In this document: piece after piece, positions 1 through 7,456 of the stretch | Position numbering within the stretch: position 1 is the first letter of the stretch | How the letters are laid out: each line of letters opens with the position of its first letter | Assembly (NCBI GenBank): GCA_041494285.1 | Contig: JBGQAL010000009.1 | Coordinates: 1-34,220, forward strand | Origin: Fen-7 sp041494285 | GTDB lineage: Archaea; Halobacteriota; Methanosarcinia; Methanotrichales; Methanotrichaceae | Reading direction: 5' to 3' | Length of the DNA: 34,220 nucleotides | Program-made: the position numbers and the translations under genes | Notes under the pieces: model-generated | Told to the model about the DNA's origin: nothing | Databases searched by the model: none | The model's input: the letters and a program-made list of their open reading frames with translations, nothing else

Positions 1-423
1 ACATCTCCAAACCCATTTTGACCCATCATTACCTTTCTTTTCGATTAGAGCAATGGGTTGAGGATCATGGATGAACGTGATGTCCCCATAAAAATCGGTC
101 GTTTCCGCATTCATCTGATTTATTTCTAAAAAATAGGCCAAATCTGAATCGGTTATATCTGCGTCAAACCCCTGCAAAGCGTTGTGAAATTTCTTAGTGA
201 TTCCGAAAAATCTTTCGTCACCCTTTATCACATCCCAATTCACTTCTACTCCTAGCTGTTTGAAGAGGGGTATTAACCTTGAAAGCAACTCAGCGACACC
301 TCCGCCTACGGAGGTCGAATTTATATTTTGTACGCATTTATCCTGAGATCTTTCAGCCAATGAATACAGTTCGTTTACTGCATCTTGACCAACAATAGAC
401 GCATAATCCTCAATAGTTGTCAT
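1..423 (-). CDS. treT: Trehalose synthase TreT-type glycosyltransferase, N-terminal part (cut by window edge)
   Basis: I translated this minus-strand frame by hand. It opens at ATG 423 behind a good Shine-Dalgarno (AAAGGAG) and is still open at base 1, giving about 141 residues. It starts MTTIEDYASIVGQDAVNEL and contains INSTSVGGGVAELL, FHNALQG, IHDPQP and a closing WVWRC. These are the N-terminal signatures of archaeal trehalose glycosyltransferring synthase (GT4 fold), which in the known family joins NDP-glucose and glucose to make trehalose, a compatible solute in the cytoplasm. The SVGGGVAE loop is the glycine-rich acceptor-site loop of GT4 enzymes. The catalytic C-terminal half lies outside the window. 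A trehalose phosphorylase-like member of the same family is the main alternative. The gene diverges from the ORF near 715. Confidence 0.8.
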   Translation of the reverse strand, partial: MTTIEDYASIVGQDAVNELYSLAERSQDKCVQNINSTSVGGGVAELLSRLIPLFKQLGVEVNWDVIKGDERFFGITKKFHNALQGFDADITDSDLAYFLEINQMNAETTDFYGDITFIHDPQPIALIEKKGNDGSKWVWRC

Positions 424-658
424 GGTACTCCTTTAAGGTATCCGTTCATCTATAATTGGCAATTAATTCTCCTACATTTTGTTCTCTACCGGCAAGGATT
501 ATTTTCCCGCTAGCACCAATTGCAACTTTGGACATACTAGCTCACAGGCTTCGTATTTATTAAAGCCTTATTTTGAGGTGAATCTCATATAGGGATTAGC
601 TAAGTCGCTTTCATGCCATTAGAATTTCGGAATTAGATTGTTTTGATGACTTTGTCTT

Positions 659-690
659 GACACTATTTACCTATAGTGTCGCCTATATAA
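659..690 (+). promoter_or_regulatory. Perfect inverted repeat abutting a TATA box
   Basis: GACACTAT (659-666) and ATAGTGTC (673-680) form a perfect 8-bp inverted repeat with a 6-base spacer. A TATA-like CCTATATAA follows directly (682-690). A start site about 25 bases downstream would fall near 712-715, at the beginning of the truncated ORF. The repeat lies where the B-recognition element would be, which suits a repressor or activator site. The rest of 424-714 holds no gene that I can see. Confidence 0.45.
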
Positions 691-702
691 CATGTAATGT
701 AA

Positions 703-1110
703 ATCAATAGCCAATTGCAGGATCCCTCTCTTGAAATTTCAGCAAACATAGCCATCGAAGCAATGAATGGCAAGGGTTTCGTCTCTATTGATATAATTGG
801 AACAATCTCCGATGATGTCCTTTCGGGGCGCTATGTGAGCTATGACAGTGATGGAAATGAAGCCCGTGGGAAGGTTGCAGGGACAAGGATTAGCCCAGAC
901 GTCGCTGATTACACTCCCGTTAAGGTCGAGGCTGCCGTAGCACCAGCGCCAGCATCAACACCAGCCGTAGTCCAACAGCCTCAGGCGGTTCAGCTTGCCC
1001 AGCCTAACGCGGCGCAAGATAATCAGGCCACGAATAGCAGATTCAAGGATGTAACGCAAATGGCCAGGGGAATCAATCCCAACGTATTGCCGTCGTCGTT
1101 TCCTCTATGA
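703..1110 (+). pseudogene. 5'-truncated paralogue of the secreted beta-rich protein at 27.2 kb
   Basis: The frame opens after a TAA at 700-702. Possible starts are TTG 715 or ATG 763, and neither has a clear Shine-Dalgarno. The product of about 130 residues aligns with the C-terminal half of the protein at 27226-28029. Both have a beta segment (SGRYVSYDSDG here, SGKFFEVSKG there), then ISPDVADYTPVKV against VNPEITDYTQATV, then a Pro/Ala/Gln/Thr-rich linker, then RFKDVTQMARGINPN against KFVDVREYKDKIGM. Signal peptide and first beta half are missing, so this looks like a degraded or recombined gene copy. The TATA box at 682-690 could still drive it, so a short cytoplasmic protein cannot be excluded. 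Confidence 0.5.
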
Positions 1111-1259
1111 TCTTTGTCGATTTATTGCAATACCCACATAACTCTCATGTGGAGATAAAATGACATAACTCCAGCTTAAAAATTTATCAGCTAACCTGTT
1201 TCTGTCTTTATGCGGCGGCACGTCGCATGCCCGCTTAGCAAACCATATCCTTGCTAAGC

Positions 1260-1883
1260 TCATTTTAGTTTACTCATTATCGAATAAAAAGCAGGAACAA
1301 GCTGCAATACTGCAGTTATTAAGGTTGCATGATTTGCGGCAGATGCTATAAAGTTAGTATAATGTTCAAAGAACTCTTTTTTCCCTTGGCTTCTTTTAAT
1401 ATCTTCGACTTTGCTCTTTAGCTCAGAATTAGAGCTGGCATCGGCGATCTGTTCGTTGATTGCTTTCTCCAATTGCTCAAATATAGCATCAATCTGCGTA
1501 ATACTTGTTATGTTTAAAGATGAGTCTTGTGAACCAATATTGACTTGCTGCGCATTGCCATATTGATGGTATTCTACATGAGATGGTCCGTGATCATCGA
1601 TCTTTGTCTCCTTTCGTACAATTAGTCTTACAGCCATGGGGGTACCACTTATACCACAAATATACTTTATTTTTTGTATTATATATTTTGCTTCAATTTC
1701 ATTTGGCTGCATCCAAATGATCTTATCACCCTCTTCCATTCGCATGGAAGTATCCTTTATTAAAATCTCATCTCCTTTGACAGATGCAGGTATATTGGCT
1801 TTCTTTTCGCCGTTTGATCTGATTAGACTTACCTTATGAGGTGTTGGCACTATCATATCGGTATCCCAAGTAAATATCGACAT
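1260..1883 (-). CDS. Unassigned protein with N-terminal beta domain, NIGS linker and helical C-terminal domain
   Basis: 207 residues. I do not recognise a named function. Residues 1-95 read as a small beta domain: a charged proteinaceous tag (SLIRSNGEKKANI), a DEILIKDTSM strand pair and EEGDKIIWMQPNE. A short linker follows with the pattern YGNAQQVNIGSQDSSLNIT. Residues 130-207 are helical, with a conserved-looking IASAANHATLITAVLQLVPA tail that may associate with membranes or oligomerise. The same order (small beta domain, Asn/Gly/Ser linker, helical tail) is familiar from many unassigned phage- and defence-associated proteins; I draw that link from memory at low confidence. It stands alone, with no partner gene in tandem. 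The downstream sequence to 1110 is non-coding. Confidence 0.6.
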   Translation of the reverse strand: MSIFTWDTDMIVPTPHKVSLIRSNGEKKANIPASVKGDEILIKDTSMRMEEGDKIIWMQPNEIEAKYIIQKIKYICGISGTPMAVRLIVRKETKIDDHGPSHVEYHQYGNAQQVNIGSQDSSLNITSITQIDAIFEQLEKAINEQIADASSNSELKSKVEDIKRSQGKKEFFEHYTNFIASAANHATLITAVLQLVPAFYSIMSKLK

Positions 1884-2064
1884 ATCCTACAAAAAGCTAT
1901 TGACAGTATTTTTGAACCACCTCTTCGCTTTAGCTTCCTCTTGAAGGAATATGGTCGGTTCAGTCATAAGGGAGTATGGAGGAAAGAATATGTCCGAGAC
2001 TCGAAAAAGCTCTGCTGCAATTTGTTTCTAAGGAAAGGTTGTACCAGTATTTCACTGCGGATAT

Positions 2065-2148
2065 GTTGATATACCCTGACGATATCTCTCCTGCCACAGT
2101 GTGGCACGACGATTTTATGCCACACCTCAAACTCATCAGGGTATCAAC
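2065..2148. promoter_or_regulatory. Nested palindromes over the CoA-ligase promoter and start
   Basis: An outer pair, GTTGATATACCCTGA (2065-2079) and TCAGGGTATCAAC (2136-2148), ends at the base before the ATG of the ligase gene. Inside it are three copies of one 7-8 base word: TGCCACA (2092-2098), GTGTGGCA (2099-2106) and TGCCACAC (2118-2125). The first two form a near-perfect palindrome; the second and third form an 8-bp stem. A TATA-like GATTTTATG (2111-2119) sits between the second and third copies. The layout suits a DNA-binding repressor that covers the promoter, or an RNA hairpin that controls translation. Confidence 0.5.
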
Positions 2149-3450
2149 ATGAACTACTGGCAACCCAAGCTGGAGCTGATGGACAGGGCCGAGCTGGATG
2201 AACTGCAGCTTAGAAGGCTCAAAAGCACCGTAGAGTCTGTTTACAAGAGCGTTCCCTTCTACCACGAGAGTATGTTGCAGGCGGGAGTCTCACCTCAGGA
2301 CATCCAGAGCCTGAGGGACCTGAAGAAGCTTCCCACCACCTGCAAGGCAAACCTGCGGGAGAACTATCCCTTCGGGCTGTTCGCCGTTCCGAGGGATCGT
2401 GTTGTCAGGGTGCACGCCTCATCGGGCACCACCGGCAAGCCTACGGTTGTCGGTTACACCGCCAGGGACATCGAGACCTGGTCGGACATGATGGCCAGGG
2501 ACTTCGTGATGGTGGGCGTAACGAAGCAGGACGTATTCCAGAACGCAGTGAACTACGGATTCTTCACGGGTGGTTTAGGCGTTCACTACGGCATCGAGCG
2601 CTTGGGGGCTATGGCTGTTCCATCGGGCGTCGGCAGCACCGAGCGCCAGCTTGAGATAATGCAGGACTTCGGCGTAACTGTCCTGCACTGCACTCCGTCC
2701 TATGCCCTTTACCTCGCGGAGACGGCCAAGGCCAACGGTGTCATAGATAATCTAAAGCTCAAGATAGGCTGCTTCGGAGCCGAGCCCTGGTCCGATGAGG
2801 CCCGGAGAGACCTTGAAGAGACTCTGGGAATCAAGGCCTACGATTCCTACGGGCTCTCAGAGATGTACGGCCCAGGAGTTGCCTTTGAATGCCAGGAGCA
2901 GAACGGCCTTCATATCTGGGAAGATCACTTCCTGGTGGAGATCCTGGACAAGGACGAGGAGCCCTGCGCTCCTGGCGAGGCTGGAGAGCTGGTTCTAACA
3001 TCTCTGACCAAGGAGGCCATGCCACTCTTAAGGTACCACACCGGGGACGTGACCTACATCACCGAAAAAGATGGCTGCAACTGCGGCCGAGTAAGCAGAA
3101 GGCTTCACAGGTTCCTGGGCAGATCTGACGACATGCTGGTCGTTCGCGGCATCAACGTCTTCCCAAGCCAGATCGAGGACGTGCTTGTAAGCATTCCGGA
3201 GATTGGAAATTACTTCCAGGTCATCGTTGATCGGCCGAAACACGGTTTAGACGAGCTGTCCATCAAGGTCGAGCTGAAGGACGAGGCATTCACCGGGGAG
3301 CTGGGAGACCTGACCAAGGTCCAGAAGAAGGTCGAGGAGAAACTAAAGGCTGTGCTCAACCTGCGCAGCAGGATTGAGCTGGTCGAGAAAGGCAGCATTC
3401 CCAGAACGGCAGGAAAATCTCAGAAGATAGTCGACCTGCGGAAGATCTAA
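2149..3450 (+). CDS. paaK: Phenylacetate-CoA ligase family enzyme
   Basis: 433 residues from ATG 2149, the normal family length. A longer frame from GTG 2101 would run through the upstream palindromes, and family members begin much like MNYWQPKLELMDRAEL, so I chose 2149. The ANL-superfamily motifs are all present: the phosphate loop SSGTTGKPTVVG, YDSYGLSEMYGPG, the adenylate-binding LLRYHTGDVT, the hinge region GRSDDMLVVRGINVFPSQIE and a C-terminal catalytic lysine in PRTAGKSQK. A Cys-x-Cys (CNCGR) lies just after TGDVT, as is usual in PaaK. The enzyme activates an aryl acid with ATP and CoA through an acyl-adenylate. In methanogens it probably salvages arylacetates for aromatic amino acid synthesis together with indolepyruvate ferredoxin oxidoreductase, but that partner is not in the window, so the substrate is inferred. 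Confidence 0.93.
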   Translation: MNYWQPKLELMDRAELDELQLRRLKSTVESVYKSVPFYHESMLQAGVSPQDIQSLRDLKKLPTTCKANLRENYPFGLFAVPRDRVVRVHASSGTTGKPTVVGYTARDIETWSDMMARDFVMVGVTKQDVFQNAVNYGFFTGGLGVHYGIERLGAMAVPSGVGSTERQLEIMQDFGVTVLHCTPSYALYLAETAKANGVIDNLKLKIGCFGAEPWSDEARRDLEETLGIKAYDSYGLSEMYGPGVAFECQEQNGLHIWEDHFLVEILDKDEEPCAPGEAGELVLTSLTKEAMPLLRYHTGDVTYITEKDGCNCGRVSRRLHRFLGRSDDMLVVRGINVFPSQIEDVLVSIPEIGNYFQVIVDRPKHGLDELSIKVELKDEAFTGELGDLTKVQKKVEEKLKAVLNLRSRIELVEKGSIPRTAGKSQKIVDLRKI

Positions 3451-3467
3451 ATCAAACCCAAAACTAT

Positions 3468-3511
3468 GGCCTGGAGGGTGCCACCAGGCCTTGGAGATCT
3501 GCCCGCAGATC
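3468..3511. terminator. Two adjacent hairpins between convergent genes
   Basis: GGCCTGG (3468-3474) pairs with CCAGGCC (3484-3490), and GATCTG (3496-3501) pairs with CAGATC (3506-3511). Both stems are perfect. They lie between the ends of the ligase gene (plus) and the macro-domain gene (minus), so they may stabilise or end both transcripts. No strong U tract follows, so archaeal terminator function is only inferred. Confidence 0.4.
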
Positions 3512-3543
3512 AGGGTAAGCCGACTCGACGAGAAATGAGAAAC

Positions 3544-4059
3544 TCAACCGTTCTTTATCAATTTCAGGTAGCAGTCATAGGCCGTCTGATTGAAGCAGAC
3601 AAAGACAACTTTTTCAACCGATTCATTTCTTTCCAGGATGCTCTTTACCTCTCGGACGGCTATACTTGATGCCAGCTCGACCGGAAATCCGTACGCTCCT
3701 GTGCTTATCGACGGAAAGGCAATGGTCTTAATCCCGTACCGAAGGGCAACCTCAAGGCAGTTCCTGTAGCACATAGCTAAAGCCTCAGCCTCACCGTCAT
3801 TTCCGCCACGCCATACAGGGCCGACGGTGTGTATCACCCAACGAGCCGGTAGTTTGTATCCTCCGGTGATCCTGGCCTCGCCTGTCGGGCATCCATTCAT
3901 CCTCCTGCACTCCTCCAATAGGCCTGGGCCGGCTTCTCTGTGGATAGCACCGTCCACTCCACCGCCGCCAAGAAGTGAGTTGTTCGCGGCATTAACAATG
4001 GCATCAACCTTCATCAGGGTGATGTCCCCCTTAATTACAGATATTTTATCAGAGGACAT
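3544..4059 (-). CDS. Macro-domain protein, probable O-acetyl-ADP-ribose deacetylase
   Basis: 171 residues forming one macro domain of the YmdB/Af1521 type. Visible signatures are IKGDITLMKVDAIVNAANNS (ADP-ribose adenine site), LLGGGGVDGAIHREAG (glycine loop with catalytic-type Asn/Asp surroundings), the ITGGYKLPARWVIHTVGP core strand and the second phosphate loop SISTGAYGFP. Such proteins bind ADP-ribose and usually remove acetyl or ADP-ribosyl groups from small molecules or proteins in the cytoplasm. The ATG at 4059 overlaps the TAA of the upstream minus-strand frame by one base (TAATG), which predicts translational coupling to that unknown gene. This raises the possibility that the two form a small ADP-ribose-related module. 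Confidence 0.9.
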   Translation of the reverse strand: MSSDKISVIKGDITLMKVDAIVNAANNSLLGGGGVDGAIHREAGPGLLEECRRMNGCPTGEARITGGYKLPARWVIHTVGPVWRGGNDGEAEALAMCYRNCLEVALRYGIKTIAFPSISTGAYGFPVELASSIAVREVKSILERNESVEKVVFVCFNQTAYDCYLKLIKNG

Positions 4060-4427
4060 TAGATCAAGCTGTAATGAGCGTCTCGAATTAAAAATGCATG
4101 GTCTGGTCGCTGAAAGGACAAGAGCGTTAGATATATGCGCTCTGCCATAACGATGAGCGCGATGAGCGAGCGGGTCTCGTCCTGCAGAGGCGATAAGGTG
4201 TCAATGTCTGGAGCGGCAAAGAGCCGGACCGCTGTAGTTCCTGTAACAGGAAGATCGACAATACATTCTACGATGCGAGGATATGGGCGTGTGAAGGATT
4301 CAGTCGCCAACAAGTTTGTGAGGCTTGCTTCAAACGCAACGTCATGTTGGGCAGAGCTGAGTGCGATAGATACGAGCGAAACGATTCCGGAAAGTACGCC
4401 CAGATTCCAGAATCAAAGTAAAAACAT
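4059..4427 (-). pseudogene. Unknown membrane-anchored protein with an in-frame UGA at codon 5
   Basis: From ATG 4427 the frame reads MFLL, then TGA (4413-4415), then stays open to TAA 4061-4059. After the UGA it reads FWNLGVLSGIVSLVSIALSS, a good membrane helix, then a soluble part with YPRIVECIVDLPVTGTTAVR and DIDTLSPLQDETRSLIALIV. The third codon positions look like coding sequence, and the stop overlaps the macro-domain start, so I think the frame is or was a real gene of about 122 codons. I do not recognise the family. Three readings fit: a Trp codon (TGG) mutated to TGA, a downstream non-ATG start such as TTG 4313, or a base error. A shorter 84-residue version from TTG 4313 would lose the membrane helix. 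Confidence 0.4.
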
Positions 4428-4470
4428 TTTGGAGTTTTAAAATGGCCGAGTTGCGAAAGATAAATTCGTA

Positions 4471-4498
4471 CGCTGTGGATGTAACGTTTTCCACAGCG
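4471..4498. terminator. Perfect 9-bp hairpin
   Basis: CGCTGTGGA (4471-4479) and TCCACAGCG (4490-4498) are exact reverse complements around a 10-base loop. The hairpin lies between the end of the phospholipase-like gene (4543, minus) and the start of the unknown/macro-domain pair (4427, minus), so it may end the first transcript or protect its 3' end. Confidence 0.4.
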
Positions 4499-4542
4499 GC
4501 GTAAGATCAAAGTCCTTCCCAGCTAATCACTTGCCCTATGCC

Positions 4543-5619
4543 CTAGAATTCGACCTGCGATTTGGACGGTCTGGAACATGGGCATTGTTCGTATCGGTAT
4601 GCTTGGTTGGAATGTGCAGCAACTCGGGCAGGCAGCTTTCCCGCTGACCAGTCTATGTTAAAGGTTGCGGATAGTGTTTGGATGGTCTTTGAATCACTAA
4701 TCAAAATGCCCAGCTCTCTGTTGCGGTTCAAAGATGTTGGTGAAAAGTTTTCAGATCCTACGAAAGCCCTCGATCCATCTGCGATCAAGATCTTAGCGTG
4801 AATGTATGGACTTTTTAAGAGTCGTACCTTCACTCCTCCACTCTTGATTCTATCTCTTCCTGGCGCATTGGTATCGTTCTTAAAGTTGGAAGGAGACATA
4901 ACAACTCTCACATCAACTCCCCGTTTGGCCGCGGATATGAGGTGATCTTCTATATTCTTGTCTAGCATCTCTTCATTTTCCACATACAGACTCTTCTTGG
5001 CACCGTCTATTAGTTTATTGATTCTAATCCTGGAGTTTACCGGGCTCCATACCAAATTTGGGTCGGAGAGCACAGGCGCGGTTCGGTTCCAGTCATTATC
5101 AAAAACGGCAGTTATTTCTGTCACATCATAGGGATTTCTATCGATTATTCCAAACTCACGGTTTTTTGAATAGGCTGTTTTATCCTGGTTAAGGGTCATG
5201 ATAAAAGCGATTTGATGGTCTATCACTATCGATTTTTCATGGGTAAGCCGAAAAGCGGGGTTGCTCGTTCGGCAAGAAATGCCGCTGAAGTTCAGGTCAT
5301 CCATAACCGCTTTAAAAGCAGCAGGAGTGTCCTAGGCCGACTTCTCAAGGAGAATCCGAACATCTGCTCCTCTTGCTTTGGCCCTCTTCAGAGCTCCTAT
5401 GATCTTTTTGTCTGTCAGAAGATACATCTCCATTAGAACCGATTTTCGAGAGGCGTTCAAGGCATCGAGTACAGGATAGTAGCCGGCTCCCGGTTCTACG
5501 AAGGCTTTAAGCTGGGGGCTTGATGGCTGCATATACCAGTTGTCGGTACAGCTTACTGTGCTGAGGGACAGTAGAATGGATATTGTGAAATAAATTATCA
5601 ATTGTCGCATAGTCTGCAC
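4543..5619 (-). pseudogene. Phospholipase D-like lipoprotein, interrupted by an in-frame UAG
   Basis: Two open segments, 5619-5332 and 5304-4543, lie in the same frame and are separated by a single TAG (5334-5332). Read through, the product has about 358 residues. It begins with a lipoprotein-like signal sequence (ISILLSLSTVSC, lipobox Cys), starting at GTG 5619 or ATG 5610 behind GGGGGAG. It then carries two HxKxxxxD motifs, THEKSIVID near residue 127 and HAKILIAD near residue 274, each followed by the usual Asn/Glu region (YSKNREFG; GSENFSPTSLNRNRELG). That is a complete phospholipase D/cardiolipin synthase-type fold, probably acting outside the cytoplasmic membrane on phosphodiesters. The UAG lies just before DTPAAFKAVMDDL. 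The gene itself ends in TAG, which argues against UAG being recoded here, so a recent nonsense mutation or base error is most likely. Confidence 0.75.
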
Positions 5620-5838
5620 AACTCCCCCGTGATGGAGTTCAGAAATTTTTGCATGAAGACTAAGATGCTCAGCAGCTATAAATAAATTACTGCATAGATA
5701 TTTTTCTTAATACATCAGCATTTGAAGTTATTTTCGCTATTTACAACGTCAATCAATTATCAAAGTACGTATTGCCTACAAAATTGAGCAATGCTTGAGT
5801 TACAGTAAAATAGCCTTAAAATAAAGTGCATTTGAAGA

Positions 5839-7392
5839 ATGATCGACCTCGAACCCCTCCCCCACCTTCCGGGCTGCTACCTTTACCTAGACGCCGAGGG
5901 AAAAGTCCTCTACGTCGGAAAGGCCAAGGACCTGAAGAAGCGGGTGAGCAACTACTTTCAGAAACGTGACCATGACCCGAAGACCGAGAGCCTGATCCAG
6001 ATGGCGTCGAGCCTGGACTTTATAGTTACAAACAACGAAGTCGAGGCCCTGCTTCTCGAAAATACTCTGATCAAAAAACACTGGCCAAGGTATAACATCA
6101 AGCTCAAGGACTCTTCCAGGTATGCCTGCATCCACCTGACGAACGAGAAGCTGCCACGCATCCGCATCAGCCGGAGTAGACTCGGCCGTGGCATATTCTT
6201 TGGCCCCTTCACCTCCGCTAGAGAGCGTGACTATGTCTTTGCAGTCGTCCGGAAGACCTTCCAGCTACGCACCTGCCGAAGGCTGCCCAAACGTGCCTGC
6301 CTGCGCTACCACCTGGGAGCGTGCAGCGGTCCGTGCATCGGAAAGATCACCGAGGTCGAGTATCTGGAAAAGGTGAGGCGGGCCGAAGCTGCCCTGAAAG
6401 GAAACATTGACGATCTAATCGCATCCTTGAGAAAGGAGATGAGTGACTCTTCGGCCAGGCAGGAGTACGAGCGGGCGAAGGATCTCCGGGATGAGATAGT
6501 TGCCCTGGAAGGTCTGCAAGAAAGACAGAATATGGATCGGAAAAGGAAGTTCGACCAGGACATTCTCAGCTACCTGGTAGATGAGGGCAACGTCTATCTC
6601 ATGCTCTTCAAGGTTTATAAGGGGACTCTAGAGGGCAAGGAAGACTTCATCTTCGCATACAACGAAAACTTCCTGGAGGAGTTCCTGGTTCAGTACTACT
6701 CGGAGAACGAGCCGCCTAAAGAACTGATCGTGCCGGAGGTGTTGGAAGATTCCATTGAGGAGTTTCTATCGCACGTCAAGGGGAAATCGGTCAGGGTCAC
6801 GGTCCCTAAGCAAGGAGAGAAAAAAGAGCTTCTAGAGCTGGCCAAGAAGAACGTAGAGATCGGATTTTTCGGGGACCGCAAAAAAGTCCAGGCCCTACAG
6901 GAAGCCCTCAAGCTTCCCAAGCCTCCAAACGTCATCGAGTGCTTCGATGTCTCCCACCTCTCTGGAACATCGATGGTCGGCTCCATGGTACAGTTCAGGG
7001 GCGGCAGGCCTGACAAAAGCAACTACCGTCGCTTCAAGATCAAGAGCGTTGAAGGGATAGACGACCCTGCGTCTATTGCCGAGGTCGTCCGGAGGCGCTA
7101 CACCAGGTTGAGAGACGAAAAGAAAGAACTACCCGACTTGGTCATCATCGACGGCGGGGCAGGGCAGCTCTCTGCGGCCTTTCAAGAGCTTCGCAACCTA
7201 AGGGTCCGGGTTCCAGTCATCTCCATTGCCAAGAGGGAAGAAGAGATCTACATGCCTGGGCTGGATAAGCCCCTGCCCATAAAAAAAGATGACAAGGCTT
7301 CGCTCTATGTCCAGGAGATCAGGGACGAAGCCCACAGGTTTGCTATTAGCTACAATCGGCTACTGAGGCAGAAGGCTGCAATCTCGGCCTAA
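5839..7392 (+). CDS. uvrC: Excinuclease ABC subunit C
   Basis: 517 residues. UvrC makes both incisions around a bulky lesion once UvrB is loaded. The N-terminal GIY-YIG nuclease (about residues 10-95) shows GCYLYLDAEGKVLYVGKAKD and NNEVEALLLENTLIK. A Cys-rich segment follows (CRRLPKRACLRYHLGACSGPC), with cysteines that in the family can hold an Fe-S cluster. A UVR helix pair lies near residues 195-230 (RQEYERAKDLRDEIVALEGL), then the RNase H-like C-terminal nuclease with ECFDVSHLSGT and VIIDGGAGQLSAA. It is about 90 residues shorter than Escherichia coli UvrC: after the C-terminal nuclease there is no tandem helix-hairpin-helix domain. uvrB lies downstream on the same strand beyond a minus-strand gene. 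Bacterial-type UvrABC in mesophilic methanogens is usually explained by ancient transfer. Confidence 0.97.
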   Translation: MIDLEPLPHLPGCYLYLDAEGKVLYVGKAKDLKKRVSNYFQKRDHDPKTESLIQMASSLDFIVTNNEVEALLLENTLIKKHWPRYNIKLKDSSRYACIHLTNEKLPRIRISRSRLGRGIFFGPFTSARERDYVFAVVRKTFQLRTCRRLPKRACLRYHLGACSGPCIGKITEVEYLEKVRRAEAALKGNIDDLIASLRKEMSDSSARQEYERAKDLRDEIVALEGLQERQNMDRKRKFDQDILSYLVDEGNVYLMLFKVYKGTLEGKEDFIFAYNENFLEEFLVQYYSENEPPKELIVPEVLEDSIEEFLSHVKGKSVRVTVPKQGEKKELLELAKKNVEIGFFGDRKKVQALQEALKLPKPPNVIECFDVSHLSGTSMVGSMVQFRGGRPDKSNYRRFKIKSVEGIDDPASIAEVVRRRYTRLRDEKKELPDLVIIDGGAGQLSAAFQELRNLRVRVPVISIAKREEEIYMPGLDKPLPIKKDDKASLYVQEIRDEAHRFAISYNRLLRQKAAISA

Positions 7393-7456
7393 ACTCATTT
7401 CTCCAAAAATTCTTGCCAGGCATTCCCTTCCCTCATCATAAATGCTCTCAACATCC

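Noticed and set aside
1836..2069. Plus-strand 77-codon frame upstream of the CoA ligase
   Set aside because: It begins inside the opposite gene, codon use is poor and the product has no recognisable features.
5332..5334. Pyrrolysine at the internal UAG
   Set aside because: The same gene and several neighbours (dapL, isf, hepT) end in TAG, and no pyl gene is in the window; simple nonsense is more likely.
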